This document shows positions 26,014-32,797 of a stretch of 33,471 nucleotides of DNA, one piece after another. Position numbers and translations under genes: made by a program. The stretch's first letter is position 1. Every line of letters begins with the position of its first letter. The notes below the pieces were generated by a model. That model did not search any database, was not told the DNA's origin, and worked only from the letters and a program-made list of their open reading frames with translations. Origin of the DNA: an archaeon (GTDB lineage: Archaea > Thermoproteota > Nitrososphaeria > Nitrososphaerales > JACAEJ01); the NCBI GenBank assembly GCA_024256265.1, contig JACGUK010000008.1, positions 1-33,471 on the forward strand, written 5' to 3'.

Positions 26014-26385
26014 CTAATCTCTACTTATAGGAACTGCTTGAGCTTGCTTTTTTGCTTCTCTTTCTGCTATCTGTAAGGAGACTTCTGTTACGGCTTCATC
26101 CAGTTTTTTAACAAGAGGATTTTCTTTGTTTATCTTGTATAGGGTTGCTCTTCCGATTTTTCTTGAGATTTTAACCACTTCAAGCTCTTCCAAGTCTTTA
26201 AAGTTCTTGTAAAGAGTTTGCTTGCTCATTCCAAGCTCCTTGACTAATTCTTCCTTGCTAAAGTCAAAGTATGGATTGGTTAAGAAGATATCGAGTATTC
26301 TGAGCTTTGGTGAGTAGCCAAAAGCCTTAAGCAAGAGTGAATCGCCCATATCCTTGTATCTAACTTCTTCAGGCATGTTCTTCAC
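26014..26385 (-). CDS. Winged-helix transcriptional regulator
   Basis: The 123-residue protein contains a winged helix (LRILDIFLTNPYFDFSKEELVKELGMSKQTLYKNFKDLEELEVV, residues about 28-72, then a wing ISRKIGRATLYKIN) and a C-terminal helix (about 90-118) probably for dimerisation. The first codon may be GTG at 26385 or ATG at 26376. It is divergent from another small winged-helix gene over a 62-base gap holding a palindromic TATA element. Target unknown. Confidence 0.83.
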   Translation of the reverse strand: MKNMPEEVRYKDMGDSLLLKAFGYSPKLRILDIFLTNPYFDFSKEELVKELGMSKQTLYKNFKDLEELEVVKISRKIGRATLYKINKENPLVKKLDEAVTEVSLQIAEREAKKQAQAVPISRD

Positions 26386-26406
26386 ATTCTTAAAAATAAG
26401 AAGGAT

Positions 26407-26420
26407 AGATATTTATATCT
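26407..26420. promoter_or_regulatory. Palindromic bidirectional TATA element between two winged-helix genes
   Basis: AGATA-TTTA-TATCT is an inverted repeat with perfect 5-base arms. On either strand it presents a TATA-like core about 25-35 bases before the start of the divergent genes at 26376/26385 (minus) and 26448 (plus). It could recruit TBP in both orientations or bind one of the two regulators as an operator. Confidence 0.4.
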
Positions 26421-26447
26421 TTACTTTTAAAGTTCTATAAGTGTACT

Positions 26448-26714
26448 ATGTCAGAGATAACAGAAGAGCGGGTTAAGGCTTCTATTCTAGAATTCTTAAT
26501 GAAAAAGGGCAGGTGGGGAGCTCACTATTTTCCAATCGATACATTAGTAAATTTTCTTAGCAGAAAAATCAAGAGAAACGGTAAAAGAGTTAGAAAGTGC
26601 GTAGGAGATTTGGTTGACAAAGGCTATGTCCTACTTCATAAAAAAGGGAAAACCATCTCTTTAAACTCAGCTAAAAGCAGAGAAATCATAGAATTTATCG
26701 AAAGAGTAAGTTAG
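26448..26714 (+). CDS. Small winged-helix-like protein
   Basis: The 88-residue protein looks like a single winged-helix domain: ERVKASILEFLMKKGRWGAHYFPIDTLVNFLSRKI, a recognition helix region KRNGKRVRKCVGDLVDKG, and a wing YVLLHKKGKTISLNS. It is basic, consistent with DNA binding. It is divergent from a second winged-helix gene. I cannot name its family or target. Confidence 0.72.
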   Translation: MSEITEERVKASILEFLMKKGRWGAHYFPIDTLVNFLSRKIKRNGKRVRKCVGDLVDKGYVLLHKKGKTISLNSAKSREIIEFIERVS

Positions 26715-26763
26715 TCTTGGTAATAAAGGAGTCTCTTTGCTGAGAAAGTTCGCGGAAACACTT

Positions 26764-26802
26764 ATGCCAAAGACTTGCCTCAATTGTGGGGAAAAGAATT
26801 AA
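26764..26802 (+). pseudogene. 12-codon CxxC fragment, possible remnant of a zinc ribbon gene
   Basis: ATG opens MPKTCLNCGEKN and then a stop. This looks exactly like the first half of a small zinc ribbon protein, without a second CxxC in any nearby frame. It lies in an otherwise empty 136-base gap. Confidence 0.25.
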
Positions 26803-26850
26803 AGTAGTCGCGACATAATTTTATGATGATCGGAATAGTTATTTCTGCCT

Positions 26851-27162
26851 CTATTTTACTTTCTTAGCCTCTTCTAACTTCCTTCTAACTTCCTCTGCAA
26901 GGTCAGTAACAGAACTTATCTCAGCATTTCCGATGAAAAGTATAGGGAATAAGAATGCATTAACTTTCTCAATGCTATCTGCATCAATTATGAAATATGT
27001 TATATGGGCTGGTGCATCTGCATACATGCCCAAAACTTTCACTCCGACCTTTTTTGCATGATCAGGTGAACCGATAGTGCCAAAGGTCTTTGCAACCATC
27101 TCAGGACCATGCTTTGCTGGGCAAGTATCAAAAGTGTGTATATGTTTGATATGATATAGCAA
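26851..27162 (-). CDS. DUF3303-like small alpha/beta-barrel-type protein
   Basis: The 103-residue protein starts MLYHIKHIHTFDTCPAKHGP and continues with VLGMYADAPAHITYFIIDADSIEKVNAFLFPI, a pattern like DUF3303 and other dimeric ferredoxin-fold stress proteins. His, Cys and His residues near the N-terminus (HIHTFDTCPAKH) might bind a ligand or metal. The TTG start at 27162 is supported by GAGGGGGTGG seven bases upstream. Function unknown. Confidence 0.7.
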   Translation of the reverse strand: MLYHIKHIHTFDTCPAKHGPEMVAKTFGTIGSPDHAKKVGVKVLGMYADAPAHITYFIIDADSIEKVNAFLFPILFIGNAEISSVTDLAEEVRRKLEEAKKVK

Positions 27163-27228
27163 CTTTTAACCACCCCCTCACCTCTTATTATTGGCTTAAG
27201 TTAAATCTTTCTTATATGGCAGAAATGG

Positions 27229-27283
27229 TTTACGTGACTATCTTATCAAGCTTCTTTAAATTCAAAGCCCTTTTTATCTCTAA
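27229..27283. repeat. Left copy of direct repeat: duplicated purP 3' end (attachment-site-like)
   Basis: Bases 27234-27283 are identical over 50 bp to 29091-29140. With one mismatch (27233 versus 29090) the match extends to 55 bp. On the minus strand this copy still encodes the last residues of PurP (about EIKRALNLKKLDKIVT and its TAA stop); the mismatch is silent (ACG versus ACT, Thr). No PurP body precedes it, so it is an orphan duplicate. Confidence 0.9.
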
Positions 27284-27316
27284 TTAATATTATCATAAAA
27301 AGAAAAAAATTTCATA

Positions 27317-27982
27317 TTGGAAATTGTCGATGAAGTGAAAGTCAAAATTCAATGGATGCTCCTATGTCTATCGCAAGAAAAGTCTAAAAGTGTGGAACAT
27401 TCTATTCTTAGAGGGATTAATTCCATGCCACCTTCGGCTGTGAAGACAATTCGTGATATCATTTATTGGCAATATGCGAAACTTATGGCAAAATCATCAG
27501 GCCATGAGAAAGACTATGGTTTCATCATGAGCCTATTCAAGAAACTTCAAACTGGAAAAATTGGCTGGTCGGGATCCATTAGAGAGTATGTACGCGATCT
27601 AGAACGCGATAAGGTTTGCATTTATTGTGGAAAGAAAGAAAATCTTTCTGTTGATCATTTAATCCCACGAAGTCGAGGTGGCCCAGATATTGGAGATAAT
27701 GCAATTCTAGCCTGTAAGAGTTGTAATGCATCAAAAGGCGATAAAGGAATTTTCGAATGGTACGGCCTCGACCGCCGCAATGAAATTCCTAGGATAGTAG
27801 AGGGAAGATATCTGAAACTTCTCTACACACTTCATGAGAAAAATAATACATTGGATAAAGGAACTGGCGCAATCGCTGAACTTTGCGAAATTTGTCGCCT
27901 TGGACGTCTATGTAAGGAAACCAAATTTACTGTATATTGCCTGGAAGGTTCATTAACACTCAAACCGAATAGCCAATCCTAA
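27317..27982 (+). CDS. HNH endonuclease-like protein with extra C-terminal cysteine cluster
   Basis: The 221-residue protein has an N-terminal helical region of about 95 residues, then an HNH domain with zinc knuckles: CIYCGKKENLSVDHLIPRSRGG (Cys101, Cys104, catalytic His114) and NAILACKSCNASKGDK (Cys133, Cys136, Asn137). A C-terminal segment adds Cys190, Cys193, Cys199 and Cys208 (CEICRLGRLC then YC), which could hold zinc or an Fe-S cluster. It is predicted to cut DNA or RNA. The start is uncertain: TTG at 27317 is used here; GTG at 27335 or ATG at 27356 are alternatives. The radical SAM gene follows directly. Codon use (CGC, CGA, CGT for Arg) differs from neighbouring genes. Confidence 0.82.
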   Translation: MEIVDEVKVKIQWMLLCLSQEKSKSVEHSILRGINSMPPSAVKTIRDIIYWQYAKLMAKSSGHEKDYGFIMSLFKKLQTGKIGWSGSIREYVRDLERDKVCIYCGKKENLSVDHLIPRSRGGPDIGDNAILACKSCNASKGDKGIFEWYGLDRRNEIPRIVEGRYLKLLYTLHEKNNTLDKGTGAIAELCEICRLGRLCKETKFTVYCLEGSLTLKPNSQS

Positions 27983-28005
27983 AGTTGACTTTAGGAGGAG
28001 TAATC

Positions 28006-29025
28006 TTGGTCTATTTTGATCTGCAGAGGTCATATGGATCTGCTAAAAGAAATTATGATAAGACAATGGCGATTCAAAAATGTGGTAACTTTCCTTACGA
28101 GATTTCGTTAAGATTCGCCGGATGCAATTTAAGATGTGGATTATGTTTTGCTTCTGGCTATTCTTGGCCCGACAAATTCCTAAAAAAGAAAACCGTTACG
28201 AACGAAAAGACGGTTGATGATGTTGTTGAGGATTTTAAAGCTATTCCTTATCCTTCTGGGTACGATCACTATAATTGGCTTAGGGTGCTTGGGGGAGAGC
28301 CTCTTCTCAGCGACAAGTATGTAGATTTCCTTTTTGAAGTCTTGATAAAGATAAGCGAAATTGATAGCAAAAAATTCAACAATGGAATAATAATCCAGAC
28401 AAACGGAATTTATGTAGGAAAAGGAAACACAACCAAAATTAAGAAATACCTTGAAGAATTATACGAAATTAATTCTTCAGTTAAGGTAGCTATCGAAACA
28501 TCAATAAAAGGAACAAATCCAGAAGAATTTAAAATATTAACTCAGCAATCGTCAGACGAACTATTCAAATATAATCTCAAGAGTTATTTTGCTTTGAAAC
28601 AATTGAAACTTCCAAACCTCAGGTCAATGGTTGTTGCAGGATTCGGAGTAAATGAGTCATTTCTGCTAAGAGAATGTGAATCTAAGGAAAGAATGACAAT
28701 TGTTTTCAAAGATAACAAGCCTTGCTATCACCCTGATTTCTGGACTAACGAATTTCAAGAACTTTATGATGATTTCACAAAAGAATATCAAAAGCTTCAT
28801 CCAATGTTCGCAAAAATGCCAATGTATGGAATTAAAGACAGATTCGATCTAGGATGGGTAAAGCGGGCACTCAAACAAGGAAAACAAATCTATGGTGAAA
28901 GATTTTATGATTCCAAGTACTCCGCTCAAAAAAACACTGAGTTAGAAAACTCCTTCTTTGATATACTTGGCAAATTCTTTCTCGTAGACAATCAAAGATA
29001 TTATTCTGCAATGATAAAACAATAG
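28006..29025 (+). CDS. Radical SAM protein of unknown function paired with the HNH gene
   Basis: From the chosen start the protein is 339 residues. The radical SAM cluster is FAGCNLRCGLCFASG (Cys40, Cys44, Cys47), followed by the SAM-contacting LGGEPLLS (from residue 95) and IIIQTNG. The C-terminal half (about 190-339) has no motif I recognise and contains only two further cysteines, so no SPASM-type second cluster is evident. The in-frame TTG at 27985 is possible, but the TTG at 28006 lies five bases after AGGAGGAG and is the better start. The gene follows the HNH gene within 23 bases, indicating joint expression and probably joint function. Substrate unknown; nucleic acid, protein or small-molecule modification are all open. 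Confidence 0.85.
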   Translation: MVYFDLQRSYGSAKRNYDKTMAIQKCGNFPYEISLRFAGCNLRCGLCFASGYSWPDKFLKKKTVTNEKTVDDVVEDFKAIPYPSGYDHYNWLRVLGGEPLLSDKYVDFLFEVLIKISEIDSKKFNNGIIIQTNGIYVGKGNTTKIKKYLEELYEINSSVKVAIETSIKGTNPEEFKILTQQSSDELFKYNLKSYFALKQLKLPNLRSMVVAGFGVNESFLLRECESKERMTIVFKDNKPCYHPDFWTNEFQELYDDFTKEYQKLHPMFAKMPMYGIKDRFDLGWVKRALKQGKQIYGERFYDSKYSAQKNTELENSFFDILGKFFLVDNQRYYSAMIKQ

Positions 29026-29052
29026 ACCTAGCAAAAACGCTTCGCAGTATTA

Positions 29053-29071
29053 TTTCTTTATAATAAGAAAA
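29053..29071 (+). terminator. Short hairpin after the radical SAM gene
   Basis: TTTCTT and AAGAAA arms flank TATAAT about 30 bases after the stop of the radical SAM gene. It could terminate the cassette transcript but is weak and AT-rich. Confidence 0.25.
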
Positions 29072-29085
29072 TGGTGTAAAAGCGA

Positions 29086-29140
29086 TTTAAGTGACTATCT
29101 TATCAAGCTTCTTTAAATTCAAAGCCCTTTTTATCTCTAA
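29086..29140. repeat. Right copy of direct repeat: native 3' end of purP
   Basis: This copy forms the real last codons and stop of purP on the minus strand. It is identical to 27234-27283 over 50 bp and extends to 55 bp with one silent difference. Confidence 0.9.
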
Positions 29141-30463
29141 AGCTATTCTATCCCCAGTGCTCATTATCCTATTATATTTTGCATTTGCATACTGAGAGCC
29201 TATTCCCATGTGCACATTAGTTCCTCCACCATGCCTTGTTGCAACATCTTGAGTTACTGGGATATGAGCATAAACATCCTCTCCAGCAGGAACATCATAC
29301 AAACCATACTCTACAGCCTTTCCTGGAACCTTTCCCCAAGTTATCAATGTTTGAAGGCACCATGCTCCGATTATTCCTGGTGGTTCATAGTCTTTTGTTG
29401 CTAAAAGGAAGGCATTTGCAACTTTATGAACATCTTTTAATAAAGACTCTCTTAAGCTCATGGCAAGATGGCATGTAACCTCAAAGGATGGCACTTTCTT
29501 TATCTTCTGTTGAACATCTATGGGCAATCTCTTCAAGCCATCCAATATAGTCTCTCTCCTTTCATCTATAGAAAGGAATTCATTTGCTAAGCATAATCTT
29601 GCTTTATCCAAATTCATATTGTAAAGCTCAGCATAAAAATCATCAACATCTCCCCATTCCTCATCTGCATTTATTGGGGATAAGAAGAAGTTGAAGTTGG
29701 CATGAGGACCTAATACTATCTGCTCCAATCTTGCTCTTTTTAATCCTTCCTCATTCAGATTTCCAAGCTCCATCTCTGCTTTTACTTTCTCTTCAAGATC
29801 GTTCGAGTCAGAAGCGAAGATGAAAGCTCTTTCAAGCTCTCTCTTTGCATGCTCACATTTTAAGATGATAGGCTCATCGATATATTCCTTGAATCTTATT
29901 CCCTTTGGGTGAACATTAAACTCGTAGGATTTAGGGTATGGTATGCCTGCTTTTTCTGCAAACCAATAGTAATCTCTTTCAATTTCTCCTCTATTCTCTA
30001 TCTTTAATAGCTTTCTTGATCCTACTATTGGTATTGAAAATTCTTTCTCTATTCTGCTACAATGCTCATCTCCTCCTAAATATACAGAGAAGGCTCTATT
30101 TGGTACTTGAAGGCACTCCAAATCTAATAATTCATCTATATATTTGAAAACATCTTGATACTCATCTAAGATTATTAAAGCTGTCTTCCAGTCTCCTTTT
30201 TTCTTTAATTCCTTTGGGTCATATACACAAATCATGTCCTCTCTTGTATATTTAGGCAAATTCTCTATCTCTTCCCCAACTTTACCTACTATAGGATTCT
30301 GCAAGTATATTATGGCTCTACCTTTCGTTGTGTAGATTATTCTTCTTAATCCATAGTTCCTAGCGCCTGATGCAGCATCCAGAGCAGAGTGAGAGCCTAA
30401 GATAAGTGCTATAGGCTCTTTGTACCTTTTAGCCAATTCTTGCATCTCTTCTCTTTTGATCAT
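29087..30463 (-). CDS. purP: PurP family ATP-grasp enzyme (formate-dependent AICAR to FAICAR ligase)
   Basis: The 458-residue protein begins with the PurP hallmark LILGSHSALDAASGAR (from residue 21) and ends with RHGGGTNVHMGIGSQYANAKYNRIMSTGDRIALEIK, the conserved C-terminal ATP-grasp part. PurP formylates AICAR using formate and ATP in archaeal purine synthesis. It is roughly 100 residues longer than usual PurP proteins (about 340-360), with extra sequence mainly in the centre (about 215-340), so a paralogous or modified function is possible. The start overlaps the purM stop as ATGA. The last 50 bases are duplicated at the far side of the neighbouring cassette. Confidence 0.85.
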   Translation of the reverse strand: MIKREEMQELAKRYKEPIALILGSHSALDAASGARNYGLRRIIYTTKGRAIIYLQNPIVGKVGEEIENLPKYTREDMICVYDPKELKKKGDWKTALIILDEYQDVFKYIDELLDLECLQVPNRAFSVYLGGDEHCSRIEKEFSIPIVGSRKLLKIENRGEIERDYYWFAEKAGIPYPKSYEFNVHPKGIRFKEYIDEPIILKCEHAKRELERAFIFASDSNDLEEKVKAEMELGNLNEEGLKRARLEQIVLGPHANFNFFLSPINADEEWGDVDDFYAELYNMNLDKARLCLANEFLSIDERRETILDGLKRLPIDVQQKIKKVPSFEVTCHLAMSLRESLLKDVHKVANAFLLATKDYEPPGIIGAWCLQTLITWGKVPGKAVEYGLYDVPAGEDVYAHIPVTQDVATRHGGGTNVHMGIGSQYANAKYNRIMSTGDRIALEIKRALNLKKLDKIVT

Positions 30464-31503
30464 AAATTAATACCTCCTATAATCACCCCAAGCTTTTCAA
30501 CAATATTACCTATAGTCCTTGCACCCATGCCATAATTTGTGAATATTTTAACTATTCTATCCTCTTCACTCTTTGGTGCACAAACACAAAAGCCTATGCC
30601 CATGTTAAAAGTTCTATACATTTCTCTATTGGTAATATTGCCCTCTTTTTTAATTAACTTGAATATTGGCAACGGCTCAGGCATACTATCAAGCAAGAAA
30701 CCTATTTTTGGCTTTAGCAATAATCTTCTAAGTTTTGAGAAGGCTCCACCAGTTATATGAGCCAAGCCATGAACCTCACATCTTTTCAATAACTCAAGAA
30801 CAGGCTTGACATAGATTCTAGTAGGAGTTAGCAACTCTTCTCCAACACTCTTCTCAAGCTCTGGTATGAATTGATCAATCTTGTATCTTTGCAGTAATGC
30901 TTTCCTTGCAAGAGATAAGCCATTAGAATGAATGCCTGTGCTATCAATGCCTATTACTGTATCACCATAATTCAAATCCTTACCATTTATCACTCTATTC
31001 TTATCAACTACGCCAATGGCTAAGCCAACGAGATCAAAACCTCTGCCATCGATTCCTTTTATCACATCTGGCATTATTGCAGTTTCTCCACCAACAATTG
31101 AAATTTGAGCCTCCTTTGCACCTTTAGCAAGACCTTTCATTATCCCCTTCACAATATCTCTATTAGGCTTCTCAAGAGCAAGATAATCGATCAGAGCTAT
31201 TGGTTCTGATCCTAAACATATTATATCGTTAACATTCATTGCTATACAATCAATCCCTATTGTATCATACTTCTCCATCATCTGAGCTATGAGAACTTTT
31301 GTTCCTACACCATCAGCATGAACTGTCAATGCTCTATCGCCTATATCTATCATGCCAGCATAATGCCCTATCTCCATCAAAGCTCTTCCAAACTTGCCTT
31401 TTCTTAGTTTGAAAGTATCATGAAGTTGCTTCACAATATCCTCTCGTATTTTACTTATTTCATCCAAATCAACGCCAGCCTTAGCGTATGTGAACCTTTT
31501 CAT
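30460..31503 (-). CDS. purM: Phosphoribosylformylglycinamidine cyclo-ligase (AIR synthetase)
   Basis: From the chosen ATG the protein is 347 residues. It shows YAKAGVDLDE at the N-terminus, ALTVHADGVGTKVLIAQ, CIAMNVNDIICLGSEPIALIDYLA, SIVGGETAIMPDV, STGIHSNGLSLAR and HITGGAFSKLRRLL, all standard PurM motifs. It closes the imidazole ring of AIR using ATP. A TTG at 31512 overlapping the purC stop is an alternative, but the ATG at 31503 gives the usual N-terminus. It is the fourth gene of the purine operon and overlaps purP by four bases. Confidence 0.95.
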   Translation of the reverse strand: MKRFTYAKAGVDLDEISKIREDIVKQLHDTFKLRKGKFGRALMEIGHYAGMIDIGDRALTVHADGVGTKVLIAQMMEKYDTIGIDCIAMNVNDIICLGSEPIALIDYLALEKPNRDIVKGIMKGLAKGAKEAQISIVGGETAIMPDVIKGIDGRGFDLVGLAIGVVDKNRVINGKDLNYGDTVIGIDSTGIHSNGLSLARKALLQRYKIDQFIPELEKSVGEELLTPTRIYVKPVLELLKRCEVHGLAHITGGAFSKLRRLLLKPKIGFLLDSMPEPLPIFKLIKKEGNITNREMYRTFNMGIGFCVCAPKSEEDRIVKIFTNYGMGARTIGNIVEKLGVIIGGINL

Positions 31504-31508
31504 ATTTA

Positions 31509-32345
31509 TCAACGAAAATTCAAGCCAGTTATCCTCTCAAAGGCTGATATGTATCTCTTTGTAGTTTCAGATATGAGCTCATCTGGCAATTTTGGAGGCT
31601 TAGGCAATGGATAGCCTTTCTTAACAGCCTCGTCCAAATCCTTCTTAAAGCCAATGCTTATCAACCAATCTCTCACCAATTGCTTATCATAACTTTCTTG
31701 AATTTTTCCTACAGAATACTTTTCCTTTGGCCAGAGCCTGAACTCATCAGGACCTAAAGAATCTGCAAGGAGAATATTATCATCTTTACCAAACTCGAAC
31801 TTAACATCTGCCATTATGAATCCAGCATCTTCACACCTTTTAGCCATTTTATTGTAAAGCTCTATGCTCTTCTCCTCTATCCATGATAGCTCTTTTATAT
31901 TTAGCAAGCCTTTTGATAAAATCTCACTTTTAGAGATTGGCAAATCTTTATCCATAGATTTTGTAGTTGGGTCGAATAGAGGATTTGAAAGTTTAGAAGC
32001 CAAATCTGGTTTAATATTTAATTGAACTTCTCCTTTCATCAGCCTATCATATAAACTGCCATACAAGTATCCTCTAACGACACATTCTATAGGGATCATA
32101 GAAAGCTTCTTCACTACCATTTTATTCTTATCTATGACTTTGATCATATGGTTAGGAATTTTTAATGTATTGAACCAGAATTCTGAGAACTTGCAAAGTA
32201 TCTCTCCTTTATATGGTATAAAAGAAGGAAGAACAACATCAAAGGCTGATATTCTATCACTAAATACAAAGAGTAATTCATCATCTCCAATATCATAGAT
32301 ATCTTTGACCTTACCTCTTCTCAAGAGCTTTCCTTCTTTACTCAT
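31509..32345 (-). CDS. purC: Phosphoribosylaminoimidazole-succinocarboxamide synthase (SAICAR synthetase)
   Basis: The 278-residue protein has the PurC series: [34 protein letters not shown], the [11 protein letters not shown] strand, [11 protein letters not shown] and [14 protein letters not shown]. It joins CAIR with aspartate using ATP. Its ATG overlaps the purE stop by four bases, so its translation would normally be coupled to purE; the purE frameshift could therefore affect purC expression. Confidence 0.95.
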   Translation of the reverse strand: MSKEGKLLRRGKVKDIYDIGDDELLFVFSDRISAFDVVLPSFIPYKGEILCKFSEFWFNTLKIPNHMIKVIDKNKMVVKKLSMIPIECVVRGYLYGSLYDRLMKGEVQLNIKPDLASKLSNPLFDPTTKSMDKDLPISKSEILSKGLLNIKELSWIEEKSIELYNKMAKRCEDAGFIMADVKFEFGKDDNILLADSLGPDEFRLWPKEKYSVGKIQESYDKQLVRDWLISIGFKKDLDEAVKKGYPLPKPPKLPDELISETTKRYISAFERITGLNFR

Positions 32346-32796
32346 AAATTCCCACTTCTATACTTAGATAATCTCTCTTTTAGTTCATGATACTTTATGC
32401 TAAGTATCTCTATAGCCAGTAAAGCAGCGTTCTTACCATTATCTATTCCAACACAGGCAACTGGAACTTTTGATGGCATCTGGACTATTGATAATAATGC
32501 ATCAAGCCCTCCAAGCTTTACTGAAACTGGAACCCCGATTACTGGCTTTGTTGTCATAGATGCTATAAAGCCTGGTAGATGGGCAGATAATCCTGCTATG
32601 GCTATGAATAAATCAGCTTTTGAACTATGAATAAATCAGCTTTTGAATTCATGATGTAATCTTCCAATTCTTTACGATTTCTATGGGCTGATAAAATTTT
32701 GGCATCATAATCAACTTGAAAATCTTTAAGGACTTCACATACCTCATCTAAAATATGCTGATCAGATTTCGATCCACAAATTACAGCAACTTCCAT
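32342..32796 (-). pseudogene. purE: purE (N5-CAIR mutase/AIR carboxylase) broken by a 23-bp tandem duplication
   Basis: The N-terminal part (MEVAVICGSKSDQHI ... [24 protein letters not shown]) runs into a premature TAG at 32602 after a shifted tail VQKLIYS. The C-terminal part ([14 protein letters not shown] ... [20 protein letters not shown]) continues in another frame. Between them a 23-bp unit occurs twice in tandem (32602-32647). Deleting one copy restores [23 protein letters not shown], the perfect PurE core. Because 23 is not a multiple of three, the duplication alone causes the shift. All other bases look intact, so the change is recent, phase-variable or an assembly error. The ATG at 32796 begins one base after the purD stop; its 3' end overlaps purC. 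Confidence 0.9.
32602..32647. repeat. 23-bp tandem duplication inside purE
   Basis: Two perfect head-to-tail copies, 32602-32624 and 32625-32647, of a unit beginning CTATGAATAAATC. The unit length shifts the purE frame by two bases. Confidence 0.95.
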
Positions 32797-32797
32797 T

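Larger units (their letters stand above)
27229..29140. mobile_element. Putative inserted cassette: HNH nuclease plus radical SAM gene between 55-bp direct repeats
   Basis: Two tightly spaced genes on the plus strand sit between two direct copies of the purP 3' end. The enclosed DNA is read opposite to the purine operon. The HNH gene uses CGN arginine codons far more than neighbouring genes, which favour AGA and AGG. No integrase or transposase is recognisable, so any movement would need an enzyme from elsewhere. The repeat geometry resembles site-specific integration at the 3' end of a gene. Confidence 0.55.

Noticed and set aside
27229..29140. Insertion sequence or group II intron explanation for the repeated ends
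   Set aside because: No transposase, reverse transcriptase or terminal inverted repeats are present, and the 50-bp direct repeat is much longer than a normal target-site duplication.
29210..29478. Plus-strand ORFs within the purP region
   Set aside because: They are shadows of purP codons on the other strand and show no protein-like features.
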